A stretch of 64,000 nt of DNA, taken from contig NZ_CAMQZG010000010.1 in the NCBI RefSeq assembly GCF_947039605.1, positions 18,916-82,915 of the forward strand, in the 5' to 3' direction. The notes beneath the pieces are model-generated. The model was not told the DNA's origin. It made no database searches and saw nothing but the letters and a program-made list of their open reading frames with translations. Of the stretch, positions 37,523 to 46,973 are shown in pieces; within the stretch, counting starts at the first letter, position 1, and the number at the start of each line of letters is the position of its first letter. This stretch comes from an uncultured Clostridium sp. Lineage in GTDB: Bacteria; Bacillota; Clostridia; Clostridiales; Clostridiaceae. Both the position numbers and the translations under genes were made by a program.

Positions 37523-38071
37523 CTATTTAACCCTTATCTCTATACCTGCAACTAAAAGATAAACCGCATCTGATAACCTTGCTATCATTTGATTCATTCT
37601 ACCTGCAATATCCCTAAATATAGCCCCAAGTTTATATGCTGGTACAATACCAAGTCCTACTTCATTAGAGACTATTATTACTTCTTTCCCTGTAAACGAA
37701 CCTATAAACTCTTTTATTTCTGCTTCAACTGATTCTTCTAGTTTGTCTACTTCTTTTGGCGTTATCTTATCAAAGTCGTATCCTGACTCTAATATAATAT
37801 TGCTTATCATTAATGTTAAACAATCTAATAAGATAACCTCACACTTTTCATTATCATCACTTTTGTCAAAACCCCTATATTTTTCTAAAGTAATCCACTG
37901 ATTATTTCTACTTTCTTTATGCTTATTTATTCTATCTTTCATTTCTGCATCAAATCCTATTGATGTTGCAACATACATAACATTAGAATCTAATTTAACC
38001 TTAAATTCTTCTGCTTTCTTCTCTGCAAATCTGCTTTTTCCACTTCTTGCACCACCTGTAACTAAAATCAT
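37523..38071 (-). CDS. cobU: Adenosylcobinamide kinase/guanylyltransferase CobU
   Basis: CobU phosphorylates adenosylcobinamide and transfers GMP to it. The 182-residue protein has the P-loop GGARSGKS (about 6-13), YVATSIGFDAEM near 34-45, HKESRNNQW (guanylylated His near 51) and VSNEVGLGIVP near 134-144. It lies in the B12 operon between btuD and cobS. Confidence 0.95.
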   Translation of the reverse strand: MILVTGGARSGKSRFAEKKAEEFKVKLDSNVMYVATSIGFDAEMKDRINKHKESRNNQWITLEKYRGFDKSDDNEKCEVILLDCLTLMISNIILESGYDFDKITPKEVDKLEESVEAEIKEFIGSFTGKEVIIVSNEVGLGIVPAYKLGAIFRDIAGRMNQMIARLSDAVYLLVAGIEIRVK

Positions 38072-38082
38072 AAATTGTCTCC

Positions 38083-38850
38083 TTACTTCTTAGGACTTAT
38101 TATATAATCTGATTCTTCATATTCTATTATTTTAATCTTATCTTTATAAACTTCTTTTAATTTTTCGCTTTCTACAATAATTTTCCTATCTGCATTTATA
38201 ATAACTTCTCCATCATCAATAAGAACTATCTCATCACAATAAGTAAAAGCAATATTAAGGTCATGAAGTACCATTATAATGGTAAGATTATATTCTTTCT
38301 TCATATCCTCTATAAGATTCATAATATCAACACTATTATGAATATCAAGCATTGATGTTGGTTCATCTAATAATAATATTTCTGTCTTTTGTGCTAGAGC
38401 CCTCGCTATAAAAATTTTTTGTGCTTCTCCCCCACTAAGCTCTGATATATATCTATCTTTAAATTTTTCTATATCAAGCCTGTTCATTATAATATCAACT
38501 ATTTCTATATCCTCTTTACTTTCACTCCCTAAAAGTTCCATGTAAGGATACCTTCCCATCATAACTATTTCACTTACAGTAAAATCTATATCTCTACTAT
38601 TTTCCTGAAATACAAATGCTATTTTTTTAGAGTATTCTTTTATTGAGTATTCTCTAATATCTTTCTTACATAAAAAGATACTCTTTTTACTTGGTTCATT
38701 TATTCTCATCATGGCTTTTAAAAGTGTACTTTTCCCTGCACCATTAGGACCTATGATTCCATAAGTTTTACCATTTTCAAACTCTATATTTATATTTTTT
38801 AATAATTTTTTTTCACCTATACTATAATTAAAATTTTCAAACTTTATCAT
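38083..38850 (-). CDS. btuD: Cobalamin/cobinamide ABC transporter ATPase
   Basis: This 255-residue ATPase drives corrinoid import with BtuC and BtuF. Walker A is GPNGAGKST (about 34-42), the signature LSGGEAQK near 139 and Walker B ILLLDEPTSMLD near 159-170. It overlaps btuC by four bases. A siderophore role is possible for the fold, but the B12 riboswitch and neighbours argue for corrinoids. Confidence 0.92.
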   Translation of the reverse strand: MIKFENFNYSIGEKKLLKNINIEFENGKTYGIIGPNGAGKSTLLKAMMRINEPSKKSIFLCKKDIREYSIKEYSKKIAFVFQENSRDIDFTVSEIVMMGRYPYMELLGSESKEDIEIVDIIMNRLDIEKFKDRYISELSGGEAQKIFIARALAQKTEILLLDEPTSMLDIHNSVDIMNLIEDMKKEYNLTIIMVLHDLNIAFTYCDEIVLIDDGEVIINADRKIIVESEKLKEVYKDKIKIIEYEESDYIISPKK

Positions 38851-39863
38851 CCTTCTACCTTTTTTCTTTCTTTATAAACTAAGTACATAAAATATGGTGC
38901 TCCAAATATTGATGTCACTATCCCTATTGGAACTTCTGTATTCTCTAGTACTGACCTTGATATATTGTCACACACAAGTAAAAATATCATTCCAAGCATT
39001 GCTATAAATATAAAGTTTTTTCTATAATTTGAACCCATAACCATTCTTATCATATGTGGAATTATAAGACCTACAAATCCTATTGTCCCTGTAAAGCTAA
39101 CTGTCGTAGCTATAAGTATGCTACTTGCTATAAGTAGATTACGCCTAAGCGTTACCGAATCAACTCCTAGTGATTTTGCAACATCTTCGCCAAGTAATAA
39201 TAAATTTAAATTTTTTCTATTTAAGAAAAAGTAAATTAATATTGGCGCACTTATTAGGGCGAGTACTATAACTCTCTTATATGTAGCTGTTGAAAAGTTT
39301 CCCATTCCCCACATAAAAAGCTCTATTTGTCTATCATTTGAATATGTTCTTATAAGCGCAAGTGCTGATGAAAATAAATAATTAATTCCTATGCCAGCTA
39401 AAAGAAGCCTTATTGTAGAACTTTTTCCTTTTACCCCCGAGAGTAAAAAAACTAATGCATTTGCAATTATTGCTCCTACAAATGCAAATATAGGTATAAA
39501 CCCACCTATTAAAAAGCCTATAGCTGCCCCAAGTGATGCCCCTGAAGAAACACCTAAAATATAGGGGTCTGCCATTGAATTTTTAAATATTGATTGATAT
39601 ACTGCCCCTGTCACTGCAAGATTAACCCCTGTTAAAAGTGCTAAAAGAATTCTTGGAACTCGAAGTTTCATTATAATTATTTCAGTAGAAGTTTCTGGAG
39701 TTTCACTAAATAAATTTGAAAAAAATATTTCAAAACAATCTTTTATTGATATATTAGCAACTCCAATTGCTATAGATGAAAATGATAGAAGTATTATAAA
39801 TAAAGTTAATAGGAAATATAAAAACTTTATATTTCCTATCTTCCTAAACTTGATTTTATTCAT
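38847..39863 (-). CDS. btuC: Cobalamin/cobinamide ABC transporter permease
   Basis: This 338-residue FecCD/BtuC-family permease has about ten helices. LRVPRILLALLTGVNLAVTGAVYQ near 66-89, GVSSGASLGA near 101-110 and GTIGFVGLIIPHMIR near 259-273 are family hallmarks. Start and stop overlap its neighbours btuF and btuD, indicating tight co-expression. Confidence 0.94.
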   Translation of the reverse strand: MNKIKFRKIGNIKFLYFLLTLFIILLSFSSIAIGVANISIKDCFEIFFSNLFSETPETSTEIIIMKLRVPRILLALLTGVNLAVTGAVYQSIFKNSMADPYILGVSSGASLGAAIGFLIGGFIPIFAFVGAIIANALVFLLSGVKGKSSTIRLLLAGIGINYLFSSALALIRTYSNDRQIELFMWGMGNFSTATYKRVIVLALISAPILIYFFLNRKNLNLLLLGEDVAKSLGVDSVTLRRNLLIASSILIATTVSFTGTIGFVGLIIPHMIRMVMGSNYRKNFIFIAMLGMIFLLVCDNISRSVLENTEVPIGIVTSIFGAPYFMYLVYKERKKVEG

Positions 39864-40839
39864 ACTTCATATCAGGATTTATTATTTTAGCAACAGCTTC
39901 AAGTGCATCAACTACTCTTGGAGATTGTCTTGATATTTCATCTTCATTAACTTCGTAAACTTGTCCTTCTTTAACTGCCTTTAAATCTTTATATCCTTCA
40001 AGTTCTGATAATTGCTTCTTTAAATCTCTTCCACTTGGAACTATTATTATATCCGGATTTTTTTCTATTAACTTTTCTTTTGAATACTGCCATCCCTCAA
40101 CATCTTTAGCAATATTAACTCCACCTGCAAGTTCTAATATTTCACTTATAAAAGTATCTCCACCAGCTGCAAAATCTCCATTTTCTCCAAATGAATTAGT
40201 GAAATATACTGTTTTTCTTTCTCCACCTTTTATGTGGTTATTAACAGCAGCTTGTACCTTTTCTTTTTTAGCTTGCATTTCTTTAATTATGTCATTAGCT
40301 TTATCTACTTCTCCAATAAGTCTACCTGTTTCCATTATTGCAGAGTATGTTCCATCAAAATTATCTTGCTCATTTAAAAATACTGTAGGTATTTTTAATT
40401 CTCTTAATTTTTCTACAACTTCTTTTGATGTATGTGTTGAAGCTATTATTAAATCTGGGTCAAGTTCTACTATTTTTTCAAGAGTTGGGTCTGCTGTTCC
40501 ACCTACTGATACTGAATCTTTTATTTCTTCTGGGTAATTACAATATTCTGTTCTACCTACAAGCCTAGCTTCAGCTCCAAGTGCTGCAACTATTTCTGTT
40601 ATACTAGGAGATAATGATACTATTTTTTGTGGTTTTTCACTTATCTTAACTGTATAATCAGATGAATCTTTTATTTCAACTTCCTCATAAGGCTTTGCTG
40701 GCGCATCCTTATCTGCTGATTCTGTTGTTTCTGCCTTATCTGCTGGCTTTTCTACTTTTTCATCAGACCCTCCACAAGCTACAAATGCACTCCCACTCAT
40801 AACTAAAGCTAATATCAATGCTAATTTTCTTAATTTCAC
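39856..40839 (-). CDS. btuF: Corrinoid-binding lipoprotein BtuF
   Basis: This 327-residue substrate-binding protein has a lipoprotein signal: basic start, hydrophobic stretch and lipobox SAFVAC with Cys22. A low-complexity linker of Ala, Glu, Lys and Asp follows (about 25-50), then the periplasmic-binding fold with KIVSLSPSITEIVAALGAE near 69-87 and FLNEQDNFDGTYS. It is the extracellular receptor for BtuCD. Confidence 0.93.
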   Translation of the reverse strand: MKLRKLALILALVMSGSAFVACGGSDEKVEKPADKAETTESADKDAPAKPYEEVEIKDSSDYTVKISEKPQKIVSLSPSITEIVAALGAEARLVGRTEYCNYPEEIKDSVSVGGTADPTLEKIVELDPDLIIASTHTSKEVVEKLRELKIPTVFLNEQDNFDGTYSAIMETGRLIGEVDKANDIIKEMQAKKEKVQAAVNNHIKGGERKTVYFTNSFGENGDFAAGGDTFISEILELAGGVNIAKDVEGWQYSKEKLIEKNPDIIIVPSGRDLKKQLSELEGYKDLKAVKEGQVYEVNEDEISRQSPRVVDALEAVAKIINPDMKYE

Positions 40840-40955
40840 TTTTTCTTCCCCCTAAAAATATAATTTATATATAAACCTAGCTATCTTTACTTAAATATAA
40901 CTAGACTGATATTCTACCTAAATCCTTTTCACCAAACTTATTATTAAATGTTTTC

Positions 40956-42512
40956 TTACTTATAATTTCTCTCAACATTTTCACCATTTAAAATCTTATA
41001 TATTTTATCCATATCTAAAGAATCCCTTAATATATTAGCAAGTTTATTATATTCTTTATCTTTTATCTGTTTATACGTTTTCTCATCAAGTTCTTTCTCT
41101 ACATAAGAAATTCCCTTTTCCACTCTTATATTATGTGCAATCTTCCTTGTAAATGACAAAGTATCAAATATCCCATGCACATAAGTACCAAATACTCTAT
41201 TATCTTTACTTCTATACCCTTCAATTCTTCTCTCATCTTTTCCTTGAATTTCTCTCAGTTCTAAAAATGGCACTGCATTTTCTTTCACTTCTACAGTTCT
41301 TCCCATGTGAATTTCATATCCCTCAATATAGAATTCACCACAGCCACTTAATATTCCTTCTTTTGAAACAATTTCCCCTCTAATTTGTGTTGTAACTTTT
41401 GTATCCTTAAATTCTGTAACTATATCTAAAAGTCCAAGACCTTTTATTTCTTCTATATCACATTCTGATTTTGTAGTATTTATAATTTTAGTTCCTAGCA
41501 TTTGAAAACCACCACAAATTCCAAATATATAAGTTCCCTTTTTATTTAAATCATTTAACTTTTTATCATAACCCATATCTTTTAAATATATTAAGTCTTT
41601 AATAGTATTTTTAGACCCTGGAATTATAACCATATCTGCCTCATTTAACTCTTCTACGTTTACTGCATAACTAGCATTGATTCCATCAAGTGAATACAGT
41701 ACATTAAAATCTGTAAAATTAGACATATAAGGCATTCTAATAATTTTTATATTAATCTCACCCTCAACTGCTTTTCTTACAACTTTTAATCTATCAGACA
41801 CTGCATCCTCTTCATCAATTTCAAGCCTAAAGTACGGAACTACACCAAGTACTGGTATATTTATTAAATCCTCTAACATTTTAAGCCCCGGTTCTAATAT
41901 TGTTATATCTCCCCTAAACTTATTTATAATTACACCTTTTACTCTATTTCTTTCTTCCTCTGTAAGTAGTGCTAGAGTTCCATATATAGAAGCAAAAACT
42001 CCCCCCTTATCAATATCACCAACTAAAACTACTGGTGAATCTACAAGCTCTGCCATTCCCATATTAACTAAATCTCTTTCTCTAAGATTTATCTCAGCAG
42101 GGCTTCCTGCACCCTCAAGAATTATCATGTCATAATCATCATCTAATGTTTTATATATTTTTTTTATTTTTTCCTTAAACTCATCTTTTTGTGTATGATA
42201 ATCAATTGCTGATAAATCACCATATACTTCTCCATTAAAAATTATCTGAGCATTCATATCTCCTGTTGGTTTCATAAGAATTGGATTCATGGCACATCTT
42301 GGCTCAGTACATGCTGCTTCTGCCTGAACTACCTGGGCTCTGCCCATTTCCTTACCATCTTTTGTGATATATGAATTTAAACTCATATTTTGTGATTTAA
42401 AAGGCGCAACCTTGTTCCCATCTTGATATAAGACTCTACATATCCCTGCTGTTATAACACTTTTACCAACATCTGATGCTGTACCTTGTATCATTAAATT
42501 CTTAGATTTCAT
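40956..42512 (-). CDS. cbiP: Cobyric acid synthase CbiP/CobQ
   Basis: The enzyme amidates four carboxyl groups of the corrin ring with glutamine. It has 518 residues from the ATG at 42512, which follows AAGGAG by nine bases; the longer frame contains that site. The dethiobiotin-synthetase-like N-domain has MIQGTASDVGKS near 6-17, and the glutaminase domain has FGICGGFQMLG near 330 with the nucleophilic Cys. A final His in YVHGIFD near 440 completes the triad. It is first in the operon behind the riboswitch. Confidence 0.95.
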   Translation of the reverse strand: MKSKNLMIQGTASDVGKSVITAGICRVLYQDGNKVAPFKSQNMSLNSYITKDGKEMGRAQVVQAEAACTEPRCAMNPILMKPTGDMNAQIIFNGEVYGDLSAIDYHTQKDEFKEKIKKIYKTLDDDYDMIILEGAGSPAEINLRERDLVNMGMAELVDSPVVLVGDIDKGGVFASIYGTLALLTEEERNRVKGVIINKFRGDITILEPGLKMLEDLINIPVLGVVPYFRLEIDEEDAVSDRLKVVRKAVEGEINIKIIRMPYMSNFTDFNVLYSLDGINASYAVNVEELNEADMVIIPGSKNTIKDLIYLKDMGYDKKLNDLNKKGTYIFGICGGFQMLGTKIINTTKSECDIEEIKGLGLLDIVTEFKDTKVTTQIRGEIVSKEGILSGCGEFYIEGYEIHMGRTVEVKENAVPFLELREIQGKDERRIEGYRSKDNRVFGTYVHGIFDTLSFTRKIAHNIRVEKGISYVEKELDEKTYKQIKDKEYNKLANILRDSLDMDKIYKILNGENVERNYK

Positions 42513-42551
42513 AATCATTTTCTCCTTATTTCTCATTTTCAAATATAAAAA

Positions 42552-42578
42552 CCCCTTGAAATTATAAAATTCAAGAGG
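42552..42578 (-). terminator. Riboswitch terminator before cbiP
   Basis: CCTCTTGAA pairs with TTCAAGGGG, followed by TTTTTAT on the minus strand. It is the expression platform of the cobalamin riboswitch. Confidence 0.8.
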
Positions 42579-42599
42579 TATAAAAAGTCTACTTTAATA

Positions 42600-42830
42600 A
42601 GTTACTAGTTTCTTTAGCAACTACTTGTTACACTCATTTCCCACCGAAAGATGTTTATTTCATACTAGGTAGGTCTCCTGACTTATAGTTCATCCTTTAG
42701 AAACCCTTACCATAAAAATATTACAGTGGATGTGTTTCTATTATCCCTATACACAGTAGCGGGGGCTGTAGTTTTTAACTTTCCCTATTAAGCTTATATC
42801 TTAGCACCTAATACTCTATTTTCTTTTAAC
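42600..42830 (-). promoter_or_regulatory. Cobalamin riboswitch
   Basis: The B12 box appears on the minus strand as GTCAGGAGACCTACCTA near 42668-42684. Other conserved pieces are present in order upstream: AGGTGC near 42810, CAGCCCCCGCTACTGT near 42755-42770 and the following stems. A terminator hairpin lies before cbiP. B12 should therefore switch off the whole nine-gene operon. Confidence 0.95.
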
Positions 42831-42956
42831 AATTATTATAGTTACATATATAATTACTAATTGTCAATATTTTCTAAATTTATTCTTATTACTTTTAAAG
42901 TTTATTAACAAGAGCAAAAAAATAAGGATAGCTTATCGCTATCCTTTTAAAATATA

Positions 42957-43796
42957 CTAATAATCTTCCACAAAGAAGAATCCACCTGCATTTTTACCCG
43001 AATGAATTCCAACAGCACATCCTACTGTTGTTTCAATATATTCTATATCATTATTTTCAAGATATTCTCTTAATGAATCAGCTATCTCTTCACCTAAATA
43101 GTTAATAAGTATAACTGGCTCGCCTTCTTTTCTTTTAGTTTCTTCAAAGCTTTTTATAATTTCTTTTATAGCTTTTTTAGAACCTCTTACCTTATTTTTA
43201 ACATCCATCTCTCCATCTTTAATTTCTAAAATAAGCTTTATTCCTAAAGCACCTACAATTAAAGCTTTGCTTCTTGATAATCTGCCACCTCTAACAAGGT
43301 TATCAAGACTTAAAAAGAATAAATCACTTCTCAATTTACTTCTGTATATTAAAACTTCTTTCTCTATCTCATGAATCGTACTACCTTCCTCAGCCATTTT
43401 AGCTGCTTTTAAAACAAGCATACCTAGTCCACTTGTTATAGTTAAAGCATCTATTATAACTAAATCATCTTCGTTAAATTCATTTTTAGCTATTAATGCT
43501 GACTGGTATGTCCCACTCATTTTTGATGACATATGTATAGCTACAATTTTATAACCTTCACTTATATACTTTGAATAACACTCTTCAAATCTAAGTGGTG
43601 TTATTTGAGCTGTTGTAGGAAGAACATCATCTCTCTCTATTCTTTCCATCATCTCATCTCTAGTTATTTCTATATCTTCTAAATAACTATCTTCTCCAAA
43701 GTTGATTAAAACAGGCATAACCTCTATATTATACTTTTCGATATACTCTTTCGGCAAATCACAAGTACTGTCTGTTATTATTTTTATTTTATTCAT
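42957..43796 (-). CDS. DegV family fatty-acid-binding protein
   Basis: DegV-type proteins bind fatty acids; many (FakB) present them to a kinase for phospholipid synthesis. This 279-residue protein has ITDSTCDLP near the N-terminus, MSSKMSGTYQSA near 84-95 (lipid-binding Ser/Thr), RGGRLSRSKA near 165 and a C-terminal GIHSGKNAGG. I start at the ATG at 43796; the upstream TTG is immediately after the GGGGGA site. It follows trmL closely. Confidence 0.88.
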   Translation of the reverse strand: MNKIKIITDSTCDLPKEYIEKYNIEVMPVLINFGEDSYLEDIEITRDEMMERIERDDVLPTTAQITPLRFEECYSKYISEGYKIVAIHMSSKMSGTYQSALIAKNEFNEDDLVIIDALTITSGLGMLVLKAAKMAEEGSTIHEIEKEVLIYRSKLRSDLFFLSLDNLVRGGRLSRSKALIVGALGIKLILEIKDGEMDVKNKVRGSKKAIKEIIKSFEETKRKEGEPVILINYLGEEIADSLREYLENNDIEYIETTVGCAVGIHSGKNAGGFFFVEDY

Positions 43797-43815
43797 TCTA
43801 TTAATCAATCCCCCA

Positions 43816-44277
43816 CTACTTCATTCTTGGAAATCCTATTTGTCTTAGTGCTTCATACGCAACTATTGAAACTGTATTAGATAAATTAAGACTTCTCTCT
43901 GTAGTGTTTATCATAGGTATTCTTATCCCCATTAACTGATCACGTACTTCCTTTGGAACTCCAGCTGACTCTTTACCAAACATGATAAAATCACCTTCTT
44001 GGTACTCCGCGTCTGAATGGAATCTATCAGAATGAGTTGATGATATAAATATCCTTTGATCCCCATACTTTGCCATAAAGTCTTCATAACTCTCATGTAC
44101 TTCTAAATTAAGCTGTGGCCAATAATCTAGCCCTGCTCTTTTAATTTGCTTGTCATCTAATTTAAACCCAAGTGGTTTTATTAAATGTAGCTTTGAATTT
44201 GTTAAGACACATGTTCTTCCTATATTCCCTGTATTTTGTGGTATTTCTGGTTGATATAAAACTATGTTAAGATTCAT
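43816..44277 (-). CDS. trmL: tRNA (cytidine/uridine-34 2'-O)-methyltransferase TrmL
   Basis: TrmL methylates the wobble base ribose of certain leucine tRNAs. The protein has about 153 residues with the SPOUT knot motifs: QPEIPQNTGNIGRTC (about 7-21), IMFGKESAGVP near 99-109 and SLNLSNTVSIVAYEA near 129-143. The ATG at 44277 follows AGGAGG by eight bases. Confidence 0.94.
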   Translation of the reverse strand: MNLNIVLYQPEIPQNTGNIGRTCVLTNSKLHLIKPLGFKLDDKQIKRAGLDYWPQLNLEVHESYEDFMAKYGDQRIFISSTHSDRFHSDAEYQEGDFIMFGKESAGVPKEVRDQLMGIRIPMINTTERSLNLSNTVSIVAYEALRQIGFPRMK

Positions 44278-44415
44278 TATCAATACCTCCTATTTAAATT
44301 TTGTCTATATTTTATAATATTATCTTGACCATTAAAAATCAAGATAGTATACATAATTTGTAATTCTATTTAGAGATTTAATAAATCTCCTAACTATAAA
44401 TTATATCACTTTCTA

Positions 44416-45252
44416 CTATTTATTAAAAATAAATTTTTCTACCACTTTTGCAACACCATTATTATCATTTGTATCAGTTATATAATCCGATACATCTTTT
44501 ACTGCTTGTGTACCATTTTTCATAGCAACTCCAAGCCCTGCATACTTAATCATTGAAATATCATTTCCATTATCACCTATGCATATTATCTCTTCTTGTT
44601 TAATCCCATAATGTTCACCTAAAATTCTAACTGCTCTACCTTTAGATACACCTTTACTGTTAATTTCTAAACAATATTTTCCTGAATATGTTGTTTCAAA
44701 CATATTAGTTGTATCTAATTCTCCCTGTAGCTTTTTAAGTTTTTCTCTACTTGGATCTAACATTATACACTTTCCAAATATCTCTGTCTTTTCATCAAAT
44801 AAAGATGTCCATGCACTTTTTTCTTTTAAATAAATACTCTGTATTTTATACTTTTCTGGTACGTTTCTATTGAAGAAAATATTATTTACAAACATTCTAA
44901 ATTTAGAATTTAAATAAATTTTCCCAAGTGCATGAAAATTAGGTACTGTTTTATATTTTCTAGATATTTCTAATATCTTTTGGCACTGTTCTTTTTCTAG
45001 TGCTTCTTTAAAAATTAAAACTTCCCCATCCTCATCCATAACTATCGCACCATTATTCGCTATTGCAGCAGATTTTATTCCAATCTCATTTGCAAAGTAT
45101 AAAGCACTTCTTGAATTTCTTCCTGTACATATTATTATGTGAACCCCTTCATCAAACGCTTTTTTCAAAGCTATTTTATTTACCTCTGATAACTTCTTCT
45201 TTGAATTTAATAAAGTTCCGTCCATATCTATGCATATCATCTTATAGTTCAT
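44416..45252 (-). CDS. Cof-type HAD phosphatase
   Basis: This 278-residue haloacid-dehalogenase-family enzyme dephosphorylates sugar phosphates or related metabolites. Motifs are IDMDGTLL near 7-14 (nucleophile Asp), ICTGRN near 41, a Lys near 200 and IGDNGNDISMIKYAG near 227-241. The cap is of the Cof type. The substrate cannot be predicted. Confidence 0.92.
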   Translation of the reverse strand: MNYKMICIDMDGTLLNSKKKLSEVNKIALKKAFDEGVHIIICTGRNSRSALYFANEIGIKSAAIANNGAIVMDEDGEVLIFKEALEKEQCQKILEISRKYKTVPNFHALGKIYLNSKFRMFVNNIFFNRNVPEKYKIQSIYLKEKSAWTSLFDEKTEIFGKCIMLDPSREKLKKLQGELDTTNMFETTYSGKYCLEINSKGVSKGRAVRILGEHYGIKQEEIICIGDNGNDISMIKYAGLGVAMKNGTQAVKDVSDYITDTNDNNGVAKVVEKFIFNK

Positions 45253-45363
45253 AATGTTCCACCTATCTTCCTTACTATTTCTAATATTAGTTATTAACTA
45301 TATTATATCAAATTAGATACTAGATAAAAACATCATTAACTAACCTTAACATGATGTTTAAAA

Positions 45364-45410
45364 TATAAAAAGGTTTTATAAGCAAAGTTAATACACTTAT
45401 AAAACCTTTT
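45364..45410 (-). terminator. Terminator downstream of the Cof-type gene or VanW-gene boundary
   Basis: AAAAGGTTTTATAAG pairs with CTTATAAAACCTTTT, with A/T runs on both sides. It lies just after the stop of the VanW-domain gene on the minus strand. Confidence 0.75.
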
Positions 45411-45428
45411 ATTATTTATTCATTTTTG

Positions 45429-46829
45429 TTACTCTCCGGTTCCATATCTAATAACACCTTGTGTACTATTATAAGTATCTGTTGAAACTTGTTTTCTTGA
45501 AATTTCTTTTCCATTTTCATAAGTTACAAGATATCCTACAGATGTTAAACCTGCTACTGGTCTTTTTTCTACAATTTGAGTCCCTGCTGGCAATGAGTCA
45601 TCATTTACCCTTGTACTTCCTGGATTTACATTTCCAGTAGAAACCCCAACTAGTTCATATGTTTTGTTCCCAAGGTCATCCTTATCTCCATAAATATTAA
45701 AAGTAACTATTCCATCACTTATAATTCCTTGAATAAATATTGGTGAGTCATAAACATTCTTAAATTTATAATCAAGGTAGCCCCAAGCTACTGTTGCATC
45801 TTCACTAGGAGGTGCATATCCAACTCTCATTGAGTGATTAGTTCTCTCTACTGATGGTATTCCAGAACCCATAATAGCTTGGTATAAAGTAGTTGATATT
45901 TGACAAATTCCTCCACCAATACTTTGAACCACTTCTCCACCTGAAAATGCTGCACCTGCCTTAAATCCTGTTTCTATTGTTCTCTCCCCAACGACTTCAT
46001 TATAACTAAAAAGTTCTCCTGGCATTAAAACAGTTCCATTTATATTCTTAGTTGCAAGTCTTAAATTTTCTGCTCTATTCCAATCCCCACTATTAAAGCT
46101 TGTACTAGCAGTTGCAAACCTGCTATCTATCTCTGATATAATTTCATCAGTTACCTTTGGTAACTGCACTCTTATTGGAACTTCTATCTCATCATTCATA
46201 ATATTAGTATCACAGTCTATATTCTCATCTATAATTTCTTTAGTTTTCTCTAAATCTAATTCAATACCATTTTCAGCGGGTATAATTTTCACCTCATCTC
46301 CAACCGCTTCAATACCTGCATCTTTAGCTAGTACTGTCACTTCCAAATTAAGTGTTTTTAAATATTCATCAACAACCTTTTCATCATATCCAAATTCAAC
46401 TTTAATCTCTTCTTTTATTCCATTTTTAATATATGAATTCTTTTTCAAAAAGTTTTCTTTTTTTCCAATTGTCAAAGCTTTATCTATTGCTGCATCAACT
46501 TTATACTCAGGGTTTATCTTCTCGTATTCCACAATAATCTCTTTCCCACTTGCAACAAGTTTAATTGTTTTATCAGTCACTTTTTCTAAAAGATTCACTT
46601 CTATAAGTTTTTTCGCCTCTACTAGTGTTTTACCACCAACATTTACTCCATTTATACTAATGCTTGGATAAATTTTATTTGCCCAACTATCAACTTTTTT
46701 ATTTATGTTATAGAAGAAGAAACTAATACCTACTATAACTAAAATAAGTCCGCCACCAATTATATATTTCTTTTTCCTATTACCTCTACGCTCTTCATTT
46801 ATCCAAACATCATTATTATTTTCGCCCAT
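45429..46829 (-). CDS. Membrane-anchored VanW/G5 domain cell-wall protein
   Basis: This 466-residue protein has one N-terminal membrane segment (about 23-44). Two putative peptidoglycan-binding repeats follow (about 55-230, with NGVNVGGKTLVEAK), then a VanW domain (about 240-380: LMPGELFSYNEVVGERT, GGEVVQSIGGGICQISTTLY) and a G5 domain at the end. Such proteins act at the clostridial cell wall; despite the name they need not give vancomycin resistance. It lies just downstream of ddl. Confidence 0.9.
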   Translation of the reverse strand: MGENNNDVWINEERRGNRKKKYIIGGGLILVIVGISFFFYNINKKVDSWANKIYPSISINGVNVGGKTLVEAKKLIEVNLLEKVTDKTIKLVASGKEIIVEYEKINPEYKVDAAIDKALTIGKKENFLKKNSYIKNGIKEEIKVEFGYDEKVVDEYLKTLNLEVTVLAKDAGIEAVGDEVKIIPAENGIELDLEKTKEIIDENIDCDTNIMNDEIEVPIRVQLPKVTDEIISEIDSRFATASTSFNSGDWNRAENLRLATKNINGTVLMPGELFSYNEVVGERTIETGFKAGAAFSGGEVVQSIGGGICQISTTLYQAIMGSGIPSVERTNHSMRVGYAPPSEDATVAWGYLDYKFKNVYDSPIFIQGIISDGIVTFNIYGDKDDLGNKTYELVGVSTGNVNPGSTRVNDDSLPAGTQIVEKRPVAGLTSVGYLVTYENGKEISRKQVSTDTYNSTQGVIRYGTGE

Positions 46830-46923
46830 ATAATTTTCACCTCATTAAATTACTATTCAATATAAATTTATATAATTTTTTTTTTACACTTATTCTATCT
46901 TTTCAAAATTTAATAAATATGAA

Positions 46924-46961
46924 ATAAAAAAAGCCACTCTAGTTGTTAAACTAGAATGGCT
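46924..46961 (-). terminator. Terminator after ddl
   Basis: AGCCATTCTAGTTT pairs with AACTAGAGTGGCT, followed by TTTTTTATTTC on the minus strand. Confidence 0.85.
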
Positions 46962-46973
46962 ATAAATCTTAAA

